NCBI RefSeq assembly: GCF_027474825.1
Contig: NZ_CP107030.1
Coordinates: 2,548,529-2,612,528 of the forward strand
Length of the DNA stretch: 64,000 bases
Direction: 5' to 3'
From: Maribacter halichondriae
Lineage (GTDB): Bacteria; Bacteroidota; Bacteroidia; Flavobacteriales; Flavobacteriaceae
Positions 43,136 to 52,997 of the stretch are shown piece after piece (position 1 is the first letter of the stretch; each line of letters opens with the position of its first letter). Both the position numbers and the translations under genes were made by a program. Under the pieces are notes generated by a model, which worked only from the letters and a program-made list of their open reading frames with translations, was not told where the DNA came from and searched no databases.

Positions 43136-44137
43136 ATGGATTCACTTACCCAAATTGTTTTAGGAGCCGCTGTCGGCGAAGTCGTTCTTGGCAAAAAGGT
43201 CGGCAATAAGGCCATGCTTTGGGGAGCGGTGGCTGGTACTATACCAGATCTAGATGTGTTGTCCCAATATTTTGTCGATACGGTTACTGCGATCGAATGG
43301 CATCGCGGGTTTAGTCATTCGATTTTTTTTTCGGTGCTGTGCGCCCCGATTTTCGGTTGGTTGATTTGGAAGCTCGATAGAAAAAAAGAAGCCACCTTTA
43401 AGGATTGGTCTTGGTTGATGTTTGCGGGTCTTTTGACCCACCCGATTCTTGATGCTTTTACCACGTGGGGCACGCAGCTTTTTTGGCCGTTCGACATACG
43501 ATTGGCCTTTCAGAACATTTTTGTTATTGACCCCATGTACACCATTCCGTTTTTGGTATGCCTGATTTTGGCCATGCGCCAAAAGAGGACATCGCTCAAA
43601 CGTCGAAAGTATAATCGTATGGGATTGATCGTGAGTAGCAGTTACTTGATTTTGACCCTATTTTTAAAGGGACTTGCCTACAAACAGTTTACGGCAAGCC
43701 TCGATGGGCAGGGTATTGTCTACGTGCAAATCGATACGCGCCCTACCCCCTTCAATTCTATTTTATGGACGGCCAATATCGACGCTGGTGACGCCTATTT
43801 AATCGGGAATTATTCTTTTTTCGATTCTGGGGAAATTGAGTTTATTTCTTACCCTAAAAATCACGGGCGGTTAGCGGGTCTTGAAACAAATGGGAATGTA
43901 AATCGTCTCATCGATATCGCTGAGGGATGGTTTACTATCACAAAAAAAGAGGACGGTTTGTTTTTTAACGATCTGCGATTTGGACTCATCAGTTTGGATC
44001 CGAACGAAGAACAATTTGCGTTTACCTATAAATTGATTCCGGATATAAATGGAACCCGTGTGGAAGAAGTGCCTAAATATAATACGGACGCAGCAAAACT
44101 TTTCTCGGCACTTTGGAACCGTATCTGGGGAAATTAA
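43136..44137 (+). CDS. YdjM-like membrane-bound metal-dependent hydrolase family
   Basis: This 333-residue inner-membrane protein belongs to the YdjM/LexA-regulated family (DUF457). Family motifs are MDSLTQIVLGAAVGEVVLGKK, GTIPDLDVL, WHRGFSHSIFF and LLTHPILDAFTTWGTQLFWPF, with conserved His and Asp residues in the membrane core. The C-terminal 150 residues are a soluble domain. A hydrolase role is assigned by family only. Confidence 0.87.
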   Translation: MDSLTQIVLGAAVGEVVLGKKVGNKAMLWGAVAGTIPDLDVLSQYFVDTVTAIEWHRGFSHSIFFSVLCAPIFGWLIWKLDRKKEATFKDWSWLMFAGLLTHPILDAFTTWGTQLFWPFDIRLAFQNIFVIDPMYTIPFLVCLILAMRQKRTSLKRRKYNRMGLIVSSSYLILTLFLKGLAYKQFTASLDGQGIVYVQIDTRPTPFNSILWTANIDAGDAYLIGNYSFFDSGEIEFISYPKNHGRLAGLETNGNVNRLIDIAEGWFTITKKEDGLFFNDLRFGLISLDPNEEQFAFTYKLIPDINGTRVEEVPKYNTDAAKLFSALWNRIWGN

Positions 44138-44147
44138 AACATAGCGT

Positions 44148-44779
44148 ATGAGGTATATCACCGTTTGGTCGGGCATCTTGGGAGCCATAGTATTTGCCTT
44201 GGCAAGCATTATAGGTGGATTGGATACTGAAGGATATGATTTTATAAGTCAATATATCAGCGAAAGCTACGCGACGGGCATACCAAATGCGCATTATTTT
44301 CAAAAGGCATATATGGTCAGTGGGATACTATTGGCCCTGTTCGGTTTTTCAGCACCCGGTATTTTCCCGAGATCTAAGGCCATCAAAATCGGCTTTGTTT
44401 TATTCGGTATATGCTATGGTCTAGGTACGTTGACTACAGGAATTTTTCCTGCGATATTGGTTGTAAGCCTGATCCTGAAAATCCGTCGTTATCCCAATTT
44501 ATTCATAATGCTTCCGGTACGTTGGCTTATTCAGTCGTGCCATTTTGTATCATTGGTTTAGGAATTGCTTTTAAAAGATGGCAGGAAACCAAGAAGTTGG
44601 TGTCAGTTTCCCTCGTTTTCGGAACAATTTCTTTTGTTTTTGTGGTACTTCTTTTTGGCGATCCTACCGGCCCGTACCGGGGGTTGTTTCAACGTATTAT
44701 AGAGAGCGGCATCCTTTTTTGGATAATCGGTATTTCCATTTTTATACTTCGTTATAGAACAAATAGAAAAATTCTTTAA
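44148..44779 (+). CDS. DUF998 family membrane protein, one frameshift
   Basis: This membrane protein has about six helices. The N-terminal part reads HMM-like patterns FISQYISESYATGIPNAHYF and GICYGLGTLTTGIFP; the frame then changes at 44443-44449 (ttttt/cc). One added base gives IFPCDIGCKPDPENPSLSQF, followed by HNASGTLAYSVVPFCII and DPTGPYRGLFQRI, the DUF998 signature. The corrected length is about 210 residues. The function is unknown. Confidence 0.8.
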
Positions 44780-44851
44780 TTATAGTACAATTCTTACCTT
44801 TGTAGAAAGTTATTACTTTAGAATAATTGTTTTTCGCTGTTTTCGAAAACA

Positions 44852-45226
44852 ATGCGTCGCATTAATAGTTCAATGTTGGGTATGGATGATACTGCAAATT
44901 ATATCGAAGAAACTCCGAATTTATCGTATGTCGTAGAGCTTGTTGGGACTTCCGATTTTGATTTTGAACAAAAGTTCGTTGCGATTCTAAAACAAGAATT
45001 TACTTCGGATTTGGGAAAATACCTATTTCATATCAAAAATGAAGAACCTCGGGCCGCAGCGGAAATCGTACACAAGCTAAAGCATAAATTGAGCGTGCTG
45101 GGCATGAAGGAGTCTTTCATTCTGGCCGAACGCCATCAAATGGAATTACAAACGGGTAATACAGAACTGGATTCAGAATTCAAAAAGATTCTAAAAGTGG
45201 TCGATACTTTTCTAGAAACAGCGTAG
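44852..45226 (+). CDS. Hpt (histidine phosphotransfer) domain protein
   Basis: This 124-residue helical protein is a single Hpt domain. The phospho-accepting histidine lies in AAEIVHKLKHKLSVLGM, preceded by the first helix FEQKFVAILKQEFTSDLGKY. It would relay phosphoryl groups between a hybrid kinase and a response regulator, but neither is encoded nearby. The start is uncertain: ATGs at 44852 and 44876 are both possible. Confidence 0.7.
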   Translation: MRRINSSMLGMDDTANYIEETPNLSYVVELVGTSDFDFEQKFVAILKQEFTSDLGKYLFHIKNEEPRAAAEIVHKLKHKLSVLGMKESFILAERHQMELQTGNTELDSEFKKILKVVDTFLETA

Positions 45227-45285
45227 TTACCAAAAGACATCTTATAACTTCGGTTGTTCCATAAGCCTATCTCAAGCCAACTTAC

Positions 45286-46386
45286 CTACAAAGTTTTTAT
45301 CTGCAAATCATGAAAGGCATCCGTCTGAAGTTTTAATAGTTCTTCGGCCTTCTGTTTTTTATAGGCGTACACCGCTTCTTCTTTAGTAATTTCACCGTAG
45401 ATTTTTTCATTCAGTTCCGTATCGGTGCTCAAGATTTTTTCACGTTGTAGCACTTTTTGGGTCACCCAAGTCCTTACTGCGCTTTCTTCATCTTCAAGTT
45501 TTAGGTCATATTCTCCCTTTGGGGACAAAAGCTTTGCTATAATAGGGGAGGTCTCGATGGCCAAGAACAGTAAAAAGATATAGAACGAAGGCAACCAGGG
45601 AAGCTCGTTCAGAGCATTGATGCGCGCCATAAGTCCGTCGAAACCATCTATAATCGGTTGAGAATTTTTGACCGTTTCTGCATATTCGGTATTCAAGGCC
45701 GCAATTTGAGTTTCAACACCAGCGATTTTTTGGACGTTGGTTTCTTTTAACGTTTGCAATTCGGCCAAAGCCATATCATGTTTTTGTCGTTTTTCTGCGT
45801 ACACGGGACCTTTGCCCAATAATAGCGTGCCGGCCCTTCCTTCGGCTTCGGAGATATAGGTGTCATAAAGCGCATTGGTTTCTGCCTCTTTAACGGCGAT
45901 TTCCGATTTCAGGGAGGCAATGTCTTGATTTAGTTTTTCGACCGTTGGTGTATATTGCAATGCCAATTGTTCTTTGTTCGCCAAGGTCATTTCGTTCTTT
46001 TGTTCCCATAAAACCTGATTGATTTCCTTTTCGAAAATCTTCATTTCCAAAGGTTTTGAAATCACTATGGCAATAATTACAGCAAGGATGATTCGTGGCG
46101 TGGCTTGAATAAGCTCACTACCGAGGCTGTTTCTTTTTTTTATCGTGGAGACGATGAACCGATCTAGATTAAAAATGAGTAGCCCCCAAATGAATCCAAA
46201 GCAAATAGCTGCAAACAGATTATCGAAAACGGTGTAAAGGGCGTAGCTACTTGCAATAAAAGCCATGACCGCCGTAAAGAAAACCGTAGCACCAATACCG
46301 GCATATTTATTCTGTTCGCCTTCCGAACAGGTTTTTAGAATGGCCGCATCGGCCCCCGAGCAGAGAATAAAAAAGTTTTGTAACAT
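45286..46386 (-). CDS. DUF4407 family membrane protein
   Basis: This 366-residue protein begins MLQNFFILCSGADAAILKTC, the conserved DUF4407 N-terminus. Two pairs of helices (about 28-75 and 92-112, and one near 270-290) enclose a long coiled coil (about 135-245, rich in Glu, Lys and Ala). Its C-terminal tail is charged. DUF4407 proteins are widespread in Bacteroidota with unknown function. It is convergent with the Hpt gene and follows a long hairpin repeat. Confidence 0.88.
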   Translation of the reverse strand: MLQNFFILCSGADAAILKTCSEGEQNKYAGIGATVFFTAVMAFIASSYALYTVFDNLFAAICFGFIWGLLIFNLDRFIVSTIKKRNSLGSELIQATPRIILAVIIAIVISKPLEMKIFEKEINQVLWEQKNEMTLANKEQLALQYTPTVEKLNQDIASLKSEIAVKEAETNALYDTYISEAEGRAGTLLLGKGPVYAEKRQKHDMALAELQTLKETNVQKIAGVETQIAALNTEYAETVKNSQPIIDGFDGLMARINALNELPWLPSFYIFLLFLAIETSPIIAKLLSPKGEYDLKLEDEESAVRTWVTQKVLQREKILSTDTELNEKIYGEITKEEAVYAYKKQKAEELLKLQTDAFHDLQIKTL

Positions 46387-46431
46387 AGTGTTCTGATTTG
46401 ATTTTGACTGATGAATATTTTAGAAATGTCC

Positions 46432-46490
46432 GTCAGTTCGAGCGCAGTCGAGAACGTTCTTAACCGGTTCTCGACTGCGCTCGAACTGAC
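46432..46490. repeat. Perfect 24-bp inverted repeat (long hairpin)
   Basis: Two 24-base arms (46432-46455 and 46467-46490) are exact complements separated by 11 bases. The arm contains gttcgagcgcagtcgagaac and resembles the short repeats at 23253 and 30853. It lies between the DUF4407 start and the terminator of the M56 gene. Confidence 0.85.
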
Positions 46491-46556
46491 AGTAGTCTAT
46501 AAGTGTAACTAGCTTTTGCCAGTTGTTAGTATATAGGTATGGGCTATTTGTTACAA

Positions 46557-46584
46557 AAAAGCCCCGAAGAACGAGGCTTTTAGT
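46557..46584 (-). terminator. Intrinsic terminator of the BlaI/M56 operon
   Basis: On the minus strand, aaaagcctcg and cggggctttt pair with one G-U or mismatch and a short loop, followed by a T run. It lies 19 bases after the M56 stop. Confidence 0.65.
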
Positions 46585-46602
46585 TTAAAATTATGATTTT
46601 GT

Positions 46603-49523
46603 TTAGTTTTCGATAACAATGGGCTCCGTTGATAACTTCACCATAGGTTTTTTGCTTTTTGACCCTCTTGAATCGATATTTATTTTGTCGTTCTCCTTGA
46701 GAATTTGAATGGCTTTATCAGAACTTATTTCATTTCCTTGATAGTAAAAGACCGCATCTTTTTTCGCCATTTCAATAATATGGTCTAAAGGAGATTGGGG
46801 CGCTGGCGGCGGCGGAATGTCGCTTATCTCTCCTTTCAACACTCTTGGAGAAGGTGCGGCTGCTGGTGGTGGAGGTGGTGGAATATCACTGACCTCTCCT
46901 TTCAATATTTTAGACGGATCGGGTTGAGCCAGGGATAATTGATTTCCTCCAACAACGTCGTAAGGATCTTGTTCCTCGATTATTTGCTTTATTTTGTTCG
47001 AGGCTTCTTCTCTTTCATTGGGCGCTTTGGGTGATTTAGGCGCATCTGGTGCCGGCGGCGGTTCAGGAAAATCTGGAAAAGGCTCGGCATCCGCCCTTTG
47101 TTTATCCGACATTGCATCATAAATGTATTTAAGCCGTTCCACATCTTTTTTTAGTATTTTCATGTGGTTGCTATCCATCTCGTTATATTTTTTTGCCAAT
47201 TTGTTGTATTCGGCCATTTGTTTTCGAGAGGCGCCTTCTTGGGTTGACGCCTCAGACTTTGACCCCTAATATCTATTTGGGCTACCCCATATGCAGCTAC
47301 AATCTGCTCCACTTGATCTACTATGGGCTTCGGAGCATTTTCATCGACTTTGATTATCGCGCGGACTGATTTTTCTCGTTCTTCTTTCGAAAGTTCTGGG
47401 TTATATTTTTTCAATAAACCTGGAAGGGATTGGATTGTCACCAAATTTCCCGCGTATCGAATAGCGCCTTTTTTGTCTATTTCAATTTGAATGATTTCGG
47501 TCTTCAACTCATATTTAGGAAAAGGGTGTGCCGAAGCCCTCTGCATATCGGTCATTTTACGATAAAGGACTTCCAAAGTTTTTAGGTCATCCGAAGGAAT
47601 TATTCTCTTTTCTAGTGGAATGGCGTTGTATTTTTTTGCCAAGACATCGAATTCCCTAATTTGTTCTGAAGTTGCTTTTTCTTGAACATTGAAATTTCTA
47701 AAAGTCTCCTTTTCAATAGGTAATATGCTAACATCTCCAAATCCGGTGAGGATTTTATATACTTCATCAATAATTGAGGATGGTGATTCAAACTGTATGT
47801 AAATTACAGATTTAAAACTTTCCTTTTCTTCTTCAGAAGTTTGGTCCCTAAGTTTGGATACATAATTTTTTAATTTAATTATATCCATTAGGTCATGGTT
47901 AACTAAAAGCTGACCTTGTCCGTTAATATCTACCAAAATATTTGGCCGATTTCCTTCTAAAGTCAATCTTTCAGTTTTCAATTTTACCGTATTGGGAGTA
48001 ATTTTAACCCCATTTTCCACAAATTCATCCCGTGGTATGATGTATTCTTCAGTCACCACTTCAACTTTTTTCGCTCCAGCTTTTCTAGATTCAATGTTAA
48101 GTTGTGCTACAAATTCTGATCGTAGAATTCCGGTTGAATAGAAATTTATCTGCAATTCGATCGTCCCGTTCTTAGAATCGAAGTTTTGTGTAATAACTTC
48201 TGCCAGGTCTTCTATTGCAATGTGTTTGTTGTCAAACCAAATTTCATCCTCATTTTTAATATCAAACCAAAGGGCTGTTTTAGTAGAAAGTGATTCTCTT
48301 TTTATTCCTCTAGCTTCTTCTAGGGTTTTACCATTATATTTGCTCGGTTCAATTTTACCTTCATTTACGGCTGCAGCGGTTTGTTGGCTAACATGTTGTA
48401 TGTTTCTTATCCCTGCACGTTTTAAATGATACTCCACTTCAGAAATAAGATCTATTTGATTTTCATCATAAAAAATATAGGCGGTTACAAAAGTATTTTT
48501 TTCACCCCTCGTCATTCCAGAATAGGCGTGTTTTCCTTTTAAAGAAATATCCTTTAAAGTAATAGGGTTATCTTCATAAAAAAGTGTACCTCCTTCATTA
48601 ATCTTTACAATGAAATCTTTTACTATTAAATTCTTGGTATTATCTGAAGTTGTGTAGTCGATATTTCTTTGGCTAAACCCATATAACATAATGGCAAGTA
48701 GCGGAAGTAGTAACAGACTTCTTAGCAAAATTGCTTTTTTCGATGTTCTTTTTTTCATGACCGTAAATCGTTTTTTGATTGATGAATAATTTATGGCGTT
48801 CGCCAATGTGTTTTTATAACTTGGGGTCATAAAGGACAACAGTGTGTTTTGATAGGTTGATGAGTCCGTACCTTTTTCCAGAACCGCACTATCGGCCAAG
48901 AATTCATGATTGAGCTTTATTGATTTTCTAGCGAAATACACCAAGGGGTTAAACCACATCACGACTTGCAACAGCTCGATAAAAAGTACGTCAAGACTGT
49001 GTTTTTGTTTGGCGTGGGTCTCTTCGTGCAAGAGCACCGCTTCTGGAATTTCCTTGGATTCCAATTTGACCTTGTTCAGAAAAATATAATTGAAAAAAGT
49101 ATGAGGCGGAAAGTTTTCGCGCAACAGCACCCTAACAAACGGAACTTTCCGTTCTTTGGGGTTGGTCTTGATACGTCGGTAAACTTGGATCAGATTTTTT
49201 ATAAAATTCAATCCGAAGAAAATCAATCCCAGAAAATAGAGGCCCCAGAGTAGCGGCGCAACATCCAATAGATCGGTTTCCAAGGCAGGGGGTATCTCGA
49301 TGACATCCGTTGATGGGGTCATCGGCTGAACGACCGTCTCGGTTGTAGGTTCCACGACGACGTATTCGGTAAATACCAATTGTGGAACAATCAATGAAAA
49401 AACAAGTGCGCCCAAAAGATAGAAACGTTTGAAAACATGCATTTTTTCACGCTCTAGAAAGAACGTATAGAAGAGCAACAGTATACCTAGACAGGCCGAG
49501 AATTTTAAGATATAGAGCAGCAT
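46603..49523 (-). CDS. BlaR1-like M56 peptidase sensor with long C-terminal extension, one frameshift
   Basis: The N-terminus has membrane helices (about 3-22, 36-52, 90-108, 263-283) and the zinc motif HEETHAKQKH (HEETH 166-170). The long C-terminal region has repeated modules and, at its end, proline-rich copies of LKGE(V/I)SDIPPPP. The frame breaks near the run at 47221-47224; one added base joins KKAPLEKQ to MAEYNKLAKKYNEMD, giving about 973 residues ending at 46603. It probably cleaves the BlaI repressor encoded 1 base upstream. The extension differs from the TonB-type tail of the first M56 protein. Confidence 0.83.
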
Positions 49524-49524
49524 A

Positions 49525-49889
49525 TCACTTCTTTTTAATTTCGTTGTCGATCAGTTTCTTTAATTCTTCCAATTCCGTTTTGCTAAGATCAGTTTCTTGG
49601 GTAAAGAATGATGCAAATTGCGAGGCGCTATCGTTGAAGAAGTTTTTGATGAGTCCGTTTACGTGTTTCGAGAAATAGTCTTTCTTCTTGACCAGTGGAT
49701 AATACTCGCGGGATCTCCCCAAGCTTTTATAGGCTACAAAACCTTTGTCCTGCATCCGCTTCAATAATGTGGCGATTGTGGTGGTGGCCGGTCTGGGTTC
49801 AGGGTAGGCATCCAGCAAATCTTTCATGAAAGCTTTTTTTGCTTCCATAGGATATTCATCAGTTCTACCTCCGATTTTGACAACTGCAT
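49525..49889 (-). CDS. BlaI/MecI family repressor, one frameshift near the N-terminus
   Basis: From ATG 49889 the protein begins MQLSKSEVELMNILWKQK, the standard BlaI start. The frame then shifts at the T7 run 49834-49840 (A7 on the coding strand); one added base continues into KAFMKDLLDAYPEPRPATTT and IATLLKRMQDKGFVAYK with normal winged-helix and C-terminal parts. As sequenced, an artificial start at 49929 would give an unrelated N-terminus. It ends 1 base before the M56 start. An operator-like palindrome lies upstream. Confidence 0.85.
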
Positions 49890-49912
49890 GTTCTACGTTT
49901 TTAGAATTAACT

Positions 49913-49953
49913 CTACAAACATAGAACAAATATTTTAATTCTACAAGTGTAGA
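49913..49953. promoter_or_regulatory. BlaI-type operators upstream of the second BlaI gene
   Basis: tctaca-ag-tgtaga (49940-49953) is a perfect inverted repeat with the TACA/TGTA core known from BlaI/MecI operators. A weaker copy, ctac-aaac-atag, lies at 49913-49924, nearer the start codon at 49889. Autoregulation is inferred. Confidence 0.6.
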
Positions 49954-49987
49954 GTTAAAAATTGTTCAAATTATAAAGACCTAGCTG

Positions 49988-50533
49988 TTAGCTTGCTACA
50001 TTTTTCGGACTAGCTACAATGGAAATCAATGCAGAGAAAAGACCAATGACCAATAAAACGTTGGCGTTTATTATACCGAACTCCCAGTGTAGCATTTTAA
50101 ATAATGATGCTATCACAATATAGACCGTAGCAAGATCGGCAAGTATATGCGACAGGTTCTCCCTGCCTAAATTGGTGAGTAAAAGACTATTGTTCTGAGT
50201 GATATCCTGAAAAGATACCATGATTTTTTTAATGTAAAGTATCAGAAAAGCGATGAGTGCCAACTTCGTAATTAAAATAAGTATATGCACATAGGGTAAA
50301 CTGAAAAGGTTGAATACATAATTGCAAGAAAAGGAAACAATAAGTAACTGTCTAGCATAATCAAGGGCCGATCTGTGTTGGTTTTGAAAAAATTGAATGG
50401 TGTGAAAGATTACCATTCCCGTGACTCCTAGCATAATTAAGGGCCAAGAAACGAATTTAAAAAGTGCTCCGAAAACGGTAGCGGAAATACTTAACCTGAA
50501 AAACAAAGCGATTTTTTGCTTAGAAATTGCCAT
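49988..50533 (-). CDS. Hypothetical membrane protein
   Basis: This 181-residue protein has about five hydrophobic helices (for example LIMLGVTGMVIFHTI, ILILITKLALIAFLILYI and ANVLLVIGLFSALISIV). The pattern ALFKFVSWPLIMLGVTG near the start and LFKMLHWEFGIINANVLLVI near the end resembles repeats in GldL-like flavobacterial membrane proteins, but the match is weak. It ends 59 bases before the second BlaI operator. Confidence 0.6.
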   Translation of the reverse strand: MAISKQKIALFFRLSISATVFGALFKFVSWPLIMLGVTGMVIFHTIQFFQNQHRSALDYARQLLIVSFSCNYVFNLFSLPYVHILILITKLALIAFLILYIKKIMVSFQDITQNNSLLLTNLGRENLSHILADLATVYIVIASLFKMLHWEFGIINANVLLVIGLFSALISIVASPKNVAS

Positions 50534-50671
50534 TGGGAATATGTTTGCATAGTAGGTCAGTCAATAACGCTGAAAATTAAGTTATAGTGCCATTAAACGA
50601 AATTTGATGTGTGGTAGGGGATGCCAATTACATATAAAGCCATAAGTTTATACCTATCAAAAAAATGGTAA

Positions 50672-51250
50672 ATGAGTCTACAAGAACAATTAAAAGAGAG
50701 AAGCGGGTCACAGTGCGAGCTATGTTCAGCCACAAGCAACTTAAGCGTGTATGAGGTGCCACCCGTATCAACCGGTGGAATAGACGGCAGCGTTCTTGCT
50801 TGCGCAACCTGTATTTCTCAAATCGAAAATCCTGATACAGCGAATAGCAATCATTGGCGTTGTCTGAACGATAGCATGTGGAGCGAACATGACGTGGTTA
50901 AAGTTGTCGCATGGCGAATGCTTCAACAACTTAAGGGCGAGGGTTGGCCCAAAGACCTTTTAGATAAGATGTATTTGGATGATGAAACCCTAGCATGGGC
51001 AAAAGCAACGGGAGAAGGATTATCCGATAGTGATAAAATAATCCATAGAGATGTGAACGGGGTCATTCTTGAGAATGGCGATAGTGTTGTTCTGGTAAAA
51101 GACCTCAAAGTAAAAGGTTCGAGTATGGTCGCCAAACAGGGTACGCCGGTACGTAGAATTTCTCTGGATCGTGAAAATGCGGAGTATATAGAAGGTAAGG
51201 TGGGCGCGCAGCAGATTGTGATTATTACGAAGTATGTGAAAAAGATTTGA
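50672..51250 (+). CDS. PhnA family protein
   Basis: This 192-residue protein has an N-terminal zinc ribbon (Cys15, Cys18, Cys44, Cys47 in CELC and CATC) and the C-terminal PhnA domain: RDVNGVILENGDSVVLVKDL, KVKGSSMVAKQGTPVRRISL. Despite the name, phosphonoacetate hydrolase activity belongs to an unrelated protein, and the role of this family is unclear. No phosphonate genes are nearby. Confidence 0.85.
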   Translation: MSLQEQLKERSGSQCELCSATSNLSVYEVPPVSTGGIDGSVLACATCISQIENPDTANSNHWRCLNDSMWSEHDVVKVVAWRMLQQLKGEGWPKDLLDKMYLDDETLAWAKATGEGLSDSDKIIHRDVNGVILENGDSVVLVKDLKVKGSSMVAKQGTPVRRISLDRENAEYIEGKVGAQQIVIITKYVKKI

Positions 51251-51260
51251 ATTCGTCTTC

Positions 51261-51401
51261 GCGAGGAGGTGCTAATAAATTTATCTTCGACTACCTAAGC
51301 TGAACCGACGAAGCAATCTGGCAACTCGTAACACGAATTTAACAGATTGCTTCGTCGGCTTAAAATATGTGCTCAAGAGTAACTTTTGTTCGCCTCCTCG
51401 C
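51261..51401. repeat. Nested inverted repeat, related to the repeats near ccoH
   Basis: Inner arms ccgacgaagcaatctg (51305-51320) and cagattgcttcgtcgg (51343-51358) are exact complements. Outer arms gcgaggagg (51261-51269) and cctcctcgc (51393-51401) enclose them. The sequence is related to the elements at 4219 and 4834 and lies between the PhnA and dipeptidase genes. Confidence 0.75.
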
Positions 51402-51414
51402 AATGACGGCATAA

Positions 51415-52803
51415 CTAGGAATTCATCTCCGTAAAATACTGATAAAAATAAGGTATCGTTTCAATCCCCTTCAAGTAATTCCAAACCCCAAAATGTTCGT
51501 TGGGGGAGTGAATGGCGTCACTGTCCAATCCAAAGCCCATTAATATGGTCTTACTTTCCAATTCCTTTTCAAATAATGCAACAATGGGAATACTTCCACC
51601 GCTGCGTTGCGGAATCGGTTTCTTTCCAAATGTCGTTTCATAAGCTTTTGAGGCTGCCTGATAACCAATGGTATCGATTGGAGTGACGTAGCCCTGTCCG
51701 CCATGATGCGGCGTTACTTTTACCTTGACTCCCTTAGGAGCAATGTTTTCAAAATGTTTTTTGAAGAGCTCCGTAATTTCTTTCCAATCTTGATGGGGTA
51801 CCAGACGCATGGAAATTTTTGCATAGGCCTTGCTCGCGATAACTGTTTTAGCACCTTCACCTATATAGCCGCCCCAGATGCCATTCACATCTAAAGTGGG
51901 TCTGATTGAATTGCGTTCGTTGGTGGTATAACCTTTTTCTCCATAAACTGATTCGATATCCAAAGCTTTTCGATACTCCTCAAGTACAAAGGGAGCTTTT
52001 GCCATTTCGGCGCGTTCTTTTTGCGAAAGTTTTTCCACCTTGTCATAAAACCCGGGAATGGTAATATGATTGTTGTCGTCATGTAGACTGGCAATCATCT
52101 TGGTCAATATGTTGATCGGATTCGCTACTGCGCCTCCATAAAGTCCGGAGTGTAAATCTCGATTCGGTCCGGTAACTTCAACTTCAACATAACTAAGTCC
52201 ACGCAATCCTGTTGTTATAGAAGGTACATCATTGGCTATCATTCCCGTATCTGAAATCAAGATAATATCATTCGCAAGCTTTTCCTTATTGTTGGCCACG
52301 TAAACAGCTAGATTATTACTGCCGACTTCTTCTTCCCCCTCGATCATGAATTTTACGTTGCAAGGTAGTTGATCGGTCTTGACCATATATTCAACTGCTT
52401 TGACGTGCATGAACATCTGCCCTTTATCGTCACAAGATCCCCGGGCGAAAATAGCGCCTTCGGGATGTATCTCGGTGTTTTTGATTACAGGTTCGTAAGG
52501 TGGGGAATCCCATAACTCCAAAGGATCTGCGGGCTGCACATCATAATGGCCATATACCAGCACAGTGGGTAAGTTGGTATCTATAATCTTTTCGCCGTAA
52601 ACGATCGGATAACCATCGGTCTCGTGAATCTCCGCTACTTGGCAACCCGCTTCGGTCAATGATTTTTGCACTGCCTCTGCGGTGTTGAGAACATCCTGCG
52701 AAAAAGCAGGATCGGCACTGACCGAAGGTATTGTTAACAGCTCGATAAGTTCATTGATAAAGCGGTCTTTATTTTGGGTGATATATTCTTTAGGGTCTTG
52801 CAT
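51415..52803 (-). CDS. M20 family dipeptidase
   Basis: This 462-residue cytosolic zinc dipeptidase has metal-binding motifs in LVYGHYDVQPADP, ARGSCDDKGQMF, MIEGEEEVGS (catalytic Glu pair) and ISDTGM, with His in FGLDSDAIHSPNEHFG near the C-terminus. A dimerisation domain spans about residues 200-330. It resembles carnosinase-type dipeptidases (CNDP). The substrate is probably dipeptides, but specificity cannot be read from sequence. Confidence 0.92.
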   Translation of the reverse strand: MQDPKEYITQNKDRFINELIELLTIPSVSADPAFSQDVLNTAEAVQKSLTEAGCQVAEIHETDGYPIVYGEKIIDTNLPTVLVYGHYDVQPADPLELWDSPPYEPVIKNTEIHPEGAIFARGSCDDKGQMFMHVKAVEYMVKTDQLPCNVKFMIEGEEEVGSNNLAVYVANNKEKLANDIILISDTGMIANDVPSITTGLRGLSYVEVEVTGPNRDLHSGLYGGAVANPINILTKMIASLHDDNNHITIPGFYDKVEKLSQKERAEMAKAPFVLEEYRKALDIESVYGEKGYTTNERNSIRPTLDVNGIWGGYIGEGAKTVIASKAYAKISMRLVPHQDWKEITELFKKHFENIAPKGVKVKVTPHHGGQGYVTPIDTIGYQAASKAYETTFGKKPIPQRSGGSIPIVALFEKELESKTILMGFGLDSDAIHSPNEHFGVWNYLKGIETIPYFYQYFTEMNS

Positions 52804-52884
52804 TCCGATTTTTTATTTGATAGTTATTAAAATTACAAAAAGAACTTTTGCGTATCTATTATTTAAAGAATTGAATTTTTAATT

Positions 52885-52892
52885 TATATTTG
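52885..52892 (+). promoter_or_regulatory. Bacteroidota-type -7 box upstream of the tRNA-Leu region
   Basis: tatatttg matches TAnnTTTG exactly. It lies 24 bases before the broken tRNA copy and 106 bases before the intact tRNA-Leu, in an A/T-rich stretch. It may transcribe both. Confidence 0.5.
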
Positions 52893-52915
52893 CAGCCCGT
52901 TTTAAATGGGAAAAT

Positions 52916-52974
52916 GTAGGCGTGGTGGTCCTGATAGCTATCGGGAGGTAGACACGCTAGACTTAAGACCTAGT
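52916..52974 (+). pseudogene. Truncated tRNA-Leu copy with a palindrome inserted in the D-loop
   Basis: gtaggcgtggtgg (52916-52928) and ggtagacacgctagactta (52947-52965) match the intact tRNA-Leu 82 bases downstream. Between them, tcctgatagctatcggga (52929-52946), with the palindromic core gatagctatc, replaces aatt of the D-loop. After the anticodon stem the copy loses the variable arm, T-arm and acceptor 3' strand. The anticodon loop reads TAA instead of TAG. It cannot fold as a tRNA. Confidence 0.7.
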
Positions 52975-52997
52975 TTTGAGTTAAAAGATATTGAAAT

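Noticed and set aside
50672..51250. PhnA as evidence of phosphonate catabolism
   Set aside because: The family name is historical, and no phosphonate transport or lyase genes are present.
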